Shown one piece after another: positions 48,921-56,382 of a stretch of 56,382 nucleotides of DNA. Under the pieces are notes generated by a model that did no database searches, had not been told where the DNA came from, and was given only the letters and a program-made list of their open reading frames with translations. The stretch comes from Burkholderiaceae bacterium. Lineage in GTDB: Bacteria; Pseudomonadota; Gammaproteobacteria; Burkholderiales; Burkholderiaceae_E. The stretch is taken from positions 1 to 56,382 of the forward strand of contig JAHBZV010000016.1 in NCBI GenBank assembly GCA_019635275.1, written 5' to 3'. The translations under genes were made by a program, and so were the position numbers. The stretch's first letter is position 1; each line of letters begins with the position of its first letter.

Positions 48921-50579
48921 ATGAACAACATTGCCGAACACGCGGTCGAACACACCGTCGAAGCAGAGGGCGTCGAGCAAGCCGAGGGACTCGTCTACGC
49001 GGTCCCCGACGATGCGCCGGGCGGCCTTCAGCGCGTCGACACGCGGCGCCTGCTCAAGGGCATGTTCGTCGCCGAACTCGACCGGCCGTGGTCCGACACG
49101 CCGCTGCCGCCCAACGGCGTGCTGATCGAGTCCGACGAGGAGCTGCAAGCGATCCGCCACTACTGCCAGTTCGTGATGGTCGACGCAGCGCGCTCCGCAG
49201 GCGAGCTGGTCGCGGCGATCCGCGCCGCCGCGGTCCTGTCCGCCGACCGGACGCCGGGCGCCGAGGAAGACTGGACGCGGCACGGCGGCAGCGCGCACGA
49301 AGGCGGCAACGCCGAGGCCTCGCGCGGCGTGGCCGCGCGTCCCAGGCCGGGCACTGCAGTGGCCCCCCCGAAGCCGCGCGACGACGTCCATCCCAGCGAG
49401 GCGACGCGAGCGAAGATCCTGCGTCTCGTGCGTGACGGCGAGCAGGCGGCACCGCCGGCGAAGGGTCCGCTGTCGCAGGTCCGCCGCTGGTTCGGGCTGG
49501 GTCGCAGCGGCCGCCCGGACGATTCGCCCGACACCGAGATCCTGCGACACCGGCAGGCGCTGCAGGTGTTGCGCGACGAGTGGGGCGACGCCATCGGCGC
49601 CTGCGATTACGGTGAAGGCGCGCGGATCCGCGATTCGATCTCGCTGGCGCGCCCCGTCTACGGGCGCCTGGTCGCGGCCGCCGACACGGCGATCCGGCAG
49701 GTGCGGCAGGGTACGACGCTCGGGTTCCAGCCGCTCGCGGAGGCCGCCGACGCCTTCGCGGCCTGCCTTGCGACCGCGCCGGACGCGATGCGCTGGCTCG
49801 ACGCCGTCTACGCCGAGAACGCGCCGGCACCGAATCAGGCGATCGGCGTGGCCACGCGCCTGGCCGACTTCGGTCGCGCGTTGGGCATGGAGCGTGCGGC
49901 GCTTCGCGACCTCACGCTGATCGGCCTGCTTGCCGACGTCGGCAAGGCGCTCCTGCCGCGAGAGGTGCTCGAGCATCCGGGCGTGCTCAAGCCGAGCGAC
50001 TACGCGCTGATGAAGCAGCACGTGACGATCGGACTCGACATCCTGTCGCGCGCCGGCGCGATTCCCGAGGCGGTGATCCGCGGCATCGCCGAGCATCACG
50101 AGCGCCTCGACGGATCCGGCTACCCCGGCGGGTCGCGCGGCACCGCCATCGGGCTCTATGGCAGGATGGCCGGCATCGTCGATACCTTCTGCGCGCTCAC
50201 CGTCGCGCGAGCCTACGCCAACCCGCTGTCGGCCGAAGAGGCGCTGTCGGCGTTGCACGAGTGGTCGGGGTCGCTGTTCTGCCGCAGTCTGGTCGAGCAG
50301 TTCATCCTCGCCAACGGCGCGTTCCCGGTCGGCACGATGGTCGAACTGCAGACCGGCGAGATCGCGGCCGTCGTCGACCGGCGACCCGGCAGCCGGCTGC
50401 AGCCGAAGCTGGTGGTGATGACCGGCGCCGACAAGGGCCCGCTGCGGCGCCGTCCGGACCGCGCCGCGCCGCGCAATCCCGACCAGCCGAGCCAGGGCGC
50501 ACCAGTGCGCATCGCGCGGGGCCTTCCGGTGGGCGCCTTCGGGCTGCGCCTGAAGGACTACTACGCGATGCCCGCCTGA
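48921..50579 (+). CDS. DUF3391/HD-GYP-like protein 1 with degenerate HD site
   Basis: A 552-residue protein. A DUF3391 domain (about 38-102, LLKGMFVAELDRPWSDTPL) is followed by a low-complexity linker, a helical region (205-300) and an HD-GYP domain (300-450). The HD signature reads GLLADVGKALLP with Ala338 in place of His. The first metal-ligand position (normally His) is Gln306 in NQAIGVA. His367, the HHERLDGSGYP motif (392-402) and Asp421 remain. HD-GYP enzymes hydrolyse cyclic-di-GMP at a multi-metal centre, so activity here is doubtful. ATG 48921 has aagga 8 nt upstream. Confidence 0.85.
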   Translation: MNNIAEHAVEHTVEAEGVEQAEGLVYAVPDDAPGGLQRVDTRRLLKGMFVAELDRPWSDTPLPPNGVLIESDEELQAIRHYCQFVMVDAARSAGELVAAIRAAAVLSADRTPGAEEDWTRHGGSAHEGGNAEASRGVAARPRPGTAVAPPKPRDDVHPSEATRAKILRLVRDGEQAAPPAKGPLSQVRRWFGLGRSGRPDDSPDTEILRHRQALQVLRDEWGDAIGACDYGEGARIRDSISLARPVYGRLVAAADTAIRQVRQGTTLGFQPLAEAADAFAACLATAPDAMRWLDAVYAENAPAPNQAIGVATRLADFGRALGMERAALRDLTLIGLLADVGKALLPREVLEHPGVLKPSDYALMKQHVTIGLDILSRAGAIPEAVIRGIAEHHERLDGSGYPGGSRGTAIGLYGRMAGIVDTFCALTVARAYANPLSAEEALSALHEWSGSLFCRSLVEQFILANGAFPVGTMVELQTGEIAAVVDRRPGSRLQPKLVVMTGADKGPLRRRPDRAAPRNPDQPSQGAPVRIARGLPVGAFGLRLKDYYAMPA

Positions 50580-50636
50580 TACGCGCCTGTTACCGACCGG
50601 ATACCCGCCTGATGCTCGCCGGCGCGCAGCCCCGGC

Positions 50637-50642
50637 TATAAT
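50637..50642 (+). promoter_or_regulatory. -10 box of the SAH-riboswitch/ahcY transcript
   Basis: A perfect TATAAT 9 nt before the first riboswitch base pair, so the aptamer would lie at the very 5' end of the mRNA. The -35 is not evident. Confidence 0.55.
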
Positions 50643-50651
50643 CCGCCCGAT

Positions 50652-50727
50652 CCCGAGGAGCGCTGCAACGGGTTCCGGCCTCGCCGGAGCCGCCAGGCTC
50701 GGGACCCTCCCTGTTGCAACGGCGCTC
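50652..50727 (+). promoter_or_regulatory. S-adenosylhomocysteine (SAH) riboswitch
   Basis: Sequence and pairing fit the SAH aptamer (RF01057-like). The outer stem is gagcgc 50658-50663 with gcgctc 50722-50727. The inner stem is gcaac 50665-50669 with gttgc 50713-50717. A hairpin tccggc/gccgga spans 50674-50679 and 50683-50688. A pseudoknot pairs cccgag (50652-50657) with ctcggg (50698-50703). The class senses SAH and switches on SAH removal. The ahcY start lies 91 nt downstream. Confidence 0.93.
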
Positions 50728-50818
50728 GTTGATCCGTGACCCCCGCACGGCCGACGAGCGCACCGGACCCGCGGCGCCCGCCGGCTCCGGCGACGGGTCA
50801 CCCTTTGATGGAGTGACC

Positions 50819-52240
<1,422 letters not shown>

Positions 52241-52308
52241 GCCGGCGCGCGAGTCGCCGGCAGCGCGCGCGCGCGCGCTGCCGGCGCCGCGCAACCAAGG
52301 TCCCGACG

Positions 52309-53061
52309 ATGCGTGCCGACCAGCTCCTCGTCGCGCGCGGGCTCGCCGGCTCGCGGGCGCGTGCCCGTGAGCTGATCGAGGCCGGCGCGGTCAGCGCGCG
52401 CATCGGCGCGCGCGACGAGATCGTGCGCAAGGCGTCCACCGATCTCGCCGACGACACGCCGCTTGCCGTGCAGGAAGGCGCGACGCTGCGCTACGCGTCG
52501 CGCGGCGGGTTGAAGCTCGCCGGGGCGCTCGAGCGCGCGCGCATCGATGCGCGCGGGCTGACCTGCCTCGACCTCGGCCAGAGCACCGGCGGCTTCACCG
52601 ATTGCCTGCTGCAGGCCGGCGCGTCGCGGGTGGTCGGCATCGACGTCGGCCACGGGCAGCTGCGCGAGCGGCTGCGCGACGATCCGCGCGTGCAGGCCTT
52701 CGAGGGCGTCAACGTGCGAACGCTCGCGCCGGCGCTGCTCGGCTCGGCGTTCCCGCCGGCCGGTTTCGACCTGGTGGTCGCCGACCTGAGCTTCATCTCG
52801 CTGGCCCACGCACTGGCCCCCGCCTTCGCGCTGGCCAGGCCCGGCGGCCGCCTGCTCGCGCTGGTCAAGCCTCAGTTCGAGGTCGGTCCGGGCGGCGTCG
52901 ACCGGCACGGAGTCGTGCGCGACCCGGCGCTGTACGAGCTCGTGCGCCGCCGGATCTGCGACGCTGCGGCCGAGGCCGGCTGGAGCGTCGACGAGTGGTT
53001 CGACAGCCCGATCCGCGGCGCGGACGGCAACCGCGAATTCTTCCTGAGCGCAACCAGATGA
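52309..53061 (+). CDS. tlyA: TlyA family rRNA (cytidine-2'-O)-methyltransferase
   Basis: A 250-residue protein with an N-terminal S4 RNA-binding domain (MRADQLLVARGLAGSRARAR) and a FtsJ/RrmJ-like SAM domain. Motifs are ASRGGLKLAGALE, CLDLGQSTGGFTDCLLQAGA, VVGIDVGHGQL, DLVVADLSFISLAHAL and LVKPQFEVG. In other bacteria TlyA methylates ribosomal RNA. It is placed between ahcY and metF, so its SAM use is tied to the methyl cycle genes. Its stop overlaps metF (ATGA). Confidence 0.92.
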   Translation: MRADQLLVARGLAGSRARARELIEAGAVSARIGARDEIVRKASTDLADDTPLAVQEGATLRYASRGGLKLAGALERARIDARGLTCLDLGQSTGGFTDCLLQAGASRVVGIDVGHGQLRERLRDDPRVQAFEGVNVRTLAPALLGSAFPPAGFDLVVADLSFISLAHALAPAFALARPGGRLLALVKPQFEVGPGGVDRHGVVRDPALYELVRRRICDAAAEAGWSVDEWFDSPIRGADGNREFFLSATR

Positions 53062-53906
53062 CGAACGTTTCCCCTGCCGCGCTGAGCTTCGAGTTCTTCC
53101 CGCCCAACACGCCCGAGGGCACGTCGAGGCTGCGCGAGGTGCGCGCCCGTCTCGCGGCGTTCGACCCGGAGTTCTTCAGCGTCACCTACGGCGCGGGCGG
53201 CGCCACCCGCGAGAAGACGCTGGCGGCGGTGCTCGAGATCGCGGCCGAGGGGCGCACGGTCGCACCGCACCTGTCGTGCGTCGGCGCCACCCGCGAGTCG
53301 GTGCGTGAACTGCTTGCGCTGTACCGCTCGCACGGCATCCGGCGGCTGGTCGCGTTGCGCGGCGACCTGCCCTCCGGCATGCGCGAAGCGGGCGACTTCC
53401 GCCACGCGAGCGACCTGGTCGCCTTCGTGCGCGCCGAGACCGGCGACTGGTACCGCATCGAGGTCGCCGCCTATCCCGAGATGCACCCGCAGGCGCGCAG
53501 CCCGCGCGACGACCTCGAGGCTTTCGCGACGAAGGTGCGCGCCGGCGCCGACTCGGCGATCACGCAGTATTTCTTCAACGCCGACGCCTACCTGCGCTTT
53601 CGCGACGACGCGCGCAGGCTCGGGATCGAAGTCCCGATCGTTCCGGGCATCATGCCGATCGGCAACTTCACGCAGCTCGCGCGGTTCTCCGATGCCTGCG
53701 GCGCCGAGATCCCCCGCTGGATCCGGCTGAAGCTGGCGAGCTTCGGCGACGATGTCGAGGCCATCCGCGACTTCGGCGCCGACGTGGTGGCCGCGATGTG
53801 CCGGCGCCTGCTCGACGAGGGGGCACCTGGCCTGCACTTCTACACGCTGAACCAGAGCGCGATCACGGCCCGGATCCTCGAAGCGGTCGGGCTGCCCGCT
53901 CGCTGA
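53058..53906 (+). CDS. metF: Methylenetetrahydrofolate reductase
   Basis: FAD enzyme of 282 residues that makes 5-methyl-THF for methionine synthesis. Motifs are LSFEFFPPNTPEG, FFSVTYGAGGATREKTLAAV, HLSCVGATRESV, RRLVALRGDLPSG, VAAYPEMHPQAR, AITQYFFNADAYLRFRDDAR, VPGIMPIGNFTQLARFSDAC and a terminal LHFYTLNQS. Last gene of the ahcY-tlyA-metF unit. Confidence 0.97.
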   Translation: MTNVSPAALSFEFFPPNTPEGTSRLREVRARLAAFDPEFFSVTYGAGGATREKTLAAVLEIAAEGRTVAPHLSCVGATRESVRELLALYRSHGIRRLVALRGDLPSGMREAGDFRHASDLVAFVRAETGDWYRIEVAAYPEMHPQARSPRDDLEAFATKVRAGADSAITQYFFNADAYLRFRDDARRLGIEVPIVPGIMPIGNFTQLARFSDACGAEIPRWIRLKLASFGDDVEAIRDFGADVVAAMCRRLLDEGAPGLHFYTLNQSAITARILEAVGLPAR

Positions 53907-54145
53907 AGGCGCGCGGTCGGCGCGCCGCGGCGGCCCGCCCGGTGGGCCCGGACGCGCCGGCAGCGAGCGCTCGCCGACCGGCTGCGAGCCGCCGATGGCG
54001 ATGCGGCGTCCGCTCGTCGGCTCCTGTTGCCACGGACCCGAACCGCACCCGGGCAGCGTTGGTCCGCTTCCCCGACCGTGGCTACCATGAACCGGAACCC
54101 CGAACCCGACCGTGGCGCCCGAAGGCGCCGTCGCCGCACACCGAA

Positions 54146-55741
54146 ATGCCAGTCACCCCGCACGTCCCCGGCACCATCCCGGTCACGCGCTACCAGATAC
54201 CCGCCGACAGCCTGCAGTGCGGCATGTACGTGGCCGAACTCGACCGTCCCTGGTTCGATACGCCGTTCCTGCTGCAGGGATTCCGCGTCGACAGCCAGAT
54301 CGAGCTGGAGACCCTGCGGCGGTTCTGCCGCTACGTGTACGTCGACCCCGTTCGGTCCGACGCGGGCCTCGCGGACGCGATCCGCAGGGCCGAGCTGACC
54401 GACGATCCGTTCGAGCGACCGTCCGAAGCGGGGCCGAGCGAGCCGCTGCGCTTCGACACCGTGCTCGACGACCGCAGCCTGCGGCAGGAGCGCCCCGCCC
54501 GGCCTGTACGCATCCGCTCAGACGTCAAGATCAGCAACCAGACGCGCGAGCGCTTCAGGCGCTTCATCAAGGCGACCGCGGTGGCGAGCGACGCTGCCGC
54601 GGCGCGCTCGTCGCTCGTCGACCGCACCTTCGGCTGGCTGCGCGGGCTGCTCGGCCAGGATCCCGACTCCGACGAGGTGCGCGCGTCGCTGGCGCAGGCG
54701 CGCAACGCGATCCGCGGGCAGTTGCCGCCCGAGGCGCGGCTGCGCCGCTACGCCGATCGCGCGTCGATCGAGGACGAGCTGCCGCGCGCCCGCGAGGCCT
54801 TCGCGAACGCGTCCCGGCAGCTTCGTGCGATGACCGCGTGCGTGCGCGAGCGCCGTGCGCCGGACGTGCACGAGTTCGGGCGCGCCGTCGACGAGGTGGT
54901 CGACAGCATGATCGACAACCCCGATGCGCTGCTGTGGGTGGCGCGGCTCGACGACGACGAGCGCGACACGAGCGCGCACGGCCTGCGGGTGGCCATGTAC
55001 CTGGTCGCGCTCGGCCGCCACCTGGGACTGCCGCGCCGCGAACTCGCCCATCTCGGCACGATCGGCATGCTCGCCGACGTCGGCAAGGCGCTGCTGCCGC
55101 AGGCGCTGCTCGAGAAGCCCGGCATGCTGACGCCCTCGGAGCACAACGTCGTCAAGGAGCACGTGCGACTGGGCCTGGAGGCGCTTCACCGCGACATGCG
55201 GCTCGCCCAGCCGGTCGAGCAGGGCATCGCGCAGCACCACGAGCGGCTCGACGGCACGGGCTACCCGAAGGGGCTCCGGGGCGAGGAGATCGGCGTCTTC
55301 GGCCGCATGGCCGCGATCGCCGACAGCTTCGCCGCGCTGATCGCGGTTCGCGCCTACGCCAACGCGTCGGCACCGCAGGACGCGCTGATGAACCTCTACG
55401 AGTGGGCCGGCACCTCGTTCGACGAGCCGCTGGTCGAACAGTTCGTGCAGGCGATCGGCCTGTTCCCGGTCGGCAGCCTGGTCGAGCTGTCGACGGGCGA
55501 AGTGGCGGTCGTCCTGGCCCACAATCGCGTGCGTCGACTCGAACCCCGCGTGATGGTGCTCACCGGCGCGGACAAGTCGGCCACCGCGGCACCCTTCGAG
55601 CGCGACCTGCTGGCCCGACCGAAGGACCACGAACGCGGCCCGGTCCGCATCGTGCGCGGGCTCGCGGACGGCGCCTACGGGCTGCGACCGGGCGAGCACC
55701 TCGCCGCCCGGTTCGCCTGCGCCGACGAGACGGCACGCTGA
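54146..55741 (+). CDS. DUF3391/HD-GYP-like protein 2 with degenerate HD site
   Basis: A 531-residue paralogue of the protein before ahcY. DUF3391 is at about 15-82 (SLQCGMYVAELDRPWFDTPF), a Ser/Arg-rich and helical middle follows, and the HD-GYP domain covers 270-420. The first ligand is intact (His278 in SAHGLRVAMYL), but the HD motif reads GMLADVGKALLP with Ala310. His339, HHERLDGTGYP (364-374) and Asp393 remain. TTGGTC-18-TACCAT at 54059-54088 could be its promoter. ATG 54146 is used. Confidence 0.85.
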   Translation: MPVTPHVPGTIPVTRYQIPADSLQCGMYVAELDRPWFDTPFLLQGFRVDSQIELETLRRFCRYVYVDPVRSDAGLADAIRRAELTDDPFERPSEAGPSEPLRFDTVLDDRSLRQERPARPVRIRSDVKISNQTRERFRRFIKATAVASDAAAARSSLVDRTFGWLRGLLGQDPDSDEVRASLAQARNAIRGQLPPEARLRRYADRASIEDELPRAREAFANASRQLRAMTACVRERRAPDVHEFGRAVDEVVDSMIDNPDALLWVARLDDDERDTSAHGLRVAMYLVALGRHLGLPRRELAHLGTIGMLADVGKALLPQALLEKPGMLTPSEHNVVKEHVRLGLEALHRDMRLAQPVEQGIAQHHERLDGTGYPKGLRGEEIGVFGRMAAIADSFAALIAVRAYANASAPQDALMNLYEWAGTSFDEPLVEQFVQAIGLFPVGSLVELSTGEVAVVLAHNRVRRLEPRVMVLTGADKSATAAPFERDLLARPKDHERGPVRIVRGLADGAYGLRPGEHLAARFACADETAR

Positions 55742-55761
55742 GCGCGCCGAGCGCGGCCGCG

Positions 55762-55797
55762 CCCTTCACGCCCTTCACGCCCTTCACGCCCTTGATG
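55762..55797. repeat. 9-bp tandem repeat across the cyclo-ligase stop codon
   Basis: cccttcacg occurs three times in a row (from 55762, 55771 and 55780), followed by a variant unit cccttgatg. The stop codon of the minus-strand gene lies within the array. Confidence 0.8.
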
Positions 55798-56382
55798 CCG
55801 GCGTGATCGTGCGGCGCTCGGTGACGATGGCCGTCATCGGGTGGTCGTGGTCGCCGGGCACGAAGCGATCGAGCTCGCAAGCGTCGTAGGCGACACCGAT
55901 CGCTGGCAGCGCGCGCGCCGCCAGCGTCCGGTCGTAGTACCCGCCGCCGTAACCGAGCCGGTAGCCCCGTGAATCGAAGGCCACGCACGGCACGACGAGC
56001 AGCGTCGGCGAGAGCACGTCGAACGGCTCGGGCAGCGCGATGCCGAACTCGGCGATGCGCATCGTCGCCGCCGGCGTCCAGCGCCCGAACTCGAGCGCGC
56101 CGCCGCCCTGCGGGACGCGCGGCAGCCCGATCGTGCGCCCGGCGCGGTACCAGCCCGCCATCGCTTCGCGCAGGTCGGGTTCGCCGCGCACCGGCCAGTA
56201 GACGCCGAGCACCTCGCGCTCGGGCGTCGGGCGCGCCGCCAGCCAGGCCTCGAGGCGCGCCGCGATCGCGGCATCGGCCGCACGGCGGAACTGCGCGTCC
56301 ATCGAGCGGCGCCACGCGATCAGCGTGTTGCGCGCGTGGCGACGCTCGTCATCGTCGCCGATGGTGCGTGGTATCCTCGGTC
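55784..56382 (-). CDS. 5-formyltetrahydrofolate cyclo-ligase, start beyond the window
   Basis: Converts 5-formyl-THF to 5,10-methenyl-THF using ATP. Conserved parts are EVLGVYWPVRGEPDLREAMA, TIGLPRVPQGGGALEFGRW and the ATP/Mg loop RGYRLGYGGGYYDRTLAA. An ATG at 56302 would give 172 residues. The same frame stays open upstream and encodes DDDERRHARNTLIAWRRS, which looks like the family's conserved N-terminal helix. No start codon occurs before the right edge, so the true start probably lies outside. It is convergent with the HD-GYP gene. Confidence 0.9.
   Translation of the reverse strand, partial: PRIPRTIGDDDERRHARNTLIAWRRSMDAQFRRAADAAIAARLEAWLAARPTPEREVLGVYWPVRGEPDLREAMAGWYRAGRTIGLPRVPQGGGALEFGRWTPAATMRIAEFGIALPEPFDVLSPTLLVVPCVAFDSRGYRLGYGGGYYDRTLAARALPAIGVAYDACELDRFVPGDHDHPMTAIVTERRTITPASRA

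Noticed and set aside
47784-50801. 1005-codon open frame on the minus strand
   Set aside because: It is antisense to the orphan ORF, HD-GYP 1 and the SAH riboswitch, and out of frame on the same strand as pdxH. It has no recognisable domain.

Overview
The window is about 56 kb of very GC-rich DNA (around 70% by eye). It is tightly packed and has the gene content and gene order of a betaproteobacterium of the order Burkholderiales. Examples are rhodanese-grxC-secB-gpsA, argB-HAD-slmA, zur-like/COG0523/dksA, dapF-DUF484-xerC beside two LpxL-type acyltransferases, and ahcY-tlyA-metF behind an S-adenosylhomocysteine (SAH) riboswitch. I cannot name a genus. No rRNA, tRNA, prophage, insertion sequence or CRISPR array was seen. 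Both ends cut genes: ctaD at the left and a 5-formyltetrahydrofolate cyclo-ligase at the right.

Left part (1-18 kb): terminal oxidase genes (ctaD, coxB with a fused cytochrome c domain, DUF2244), bioC/comF/trmL, the LOG-gpsA-SH3-secB-grxC-rhodanese run, gpmA, a ctpA-type protease, a MoeB/ThiF-like enzyme, recQ overlapping tail to tail with a RhlE-type helicase, and argB-HAD-slmA. Just downstream of slmA is a compact small-RNA gene: a promoter, a CU-rich loop complementary to Shine-Dalgarno sequences, and a strong terminator.

Middle (18-30 kb): a protocatechuate 4,5-cleavage (lig/pmd) catabolic cluster. It holds a degenerate dienelactone-hydrolase-like protein, a small CWC cysteine-rich protein, a LysR regulator, 4-oxalomesaconate tautomerase, hydratase (LigJ), aldolase (LigK), a DUF1932 dehydrogenase, PDC lactonase (LigI), LigA, LigB, LigC and a Bug-type binding protein. 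A second, divergent LigA/LigB-like pair ends the cluster. Together they would take protocatechuate through 4-carboxy-2-hydroxymuconate semialdehyde, PDC, oxalomesaconate and CHA to pyruvate and oxaloacetate. Between ligI and ligA lie about 800 bp of non-coding DNA made of two composite inverted-repeat elements. They share a core in opposite orientations, and this is the most unusual structure in the window.

Right part (30-56 kb): hslVU, a double-STAS protein, dksA (cysteine-poor type), a COG0523 GTPase and a Fur/Zur regulator, xerC-DUF484-dapF, two lipid A acyltransferase-like genes, metK (TTG start), a czcCBA-type heavy-metal RND system, pdxH, and the methyl-cycle unit ahcY-tlyA-metF with its SAH riboswitch. 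That unit is bracketed by two DUF3391/HD-GYP paralogues. Both have lost the histidine of the HD metal site, so their role in cyclic-di-GMP turnover is doubtful.
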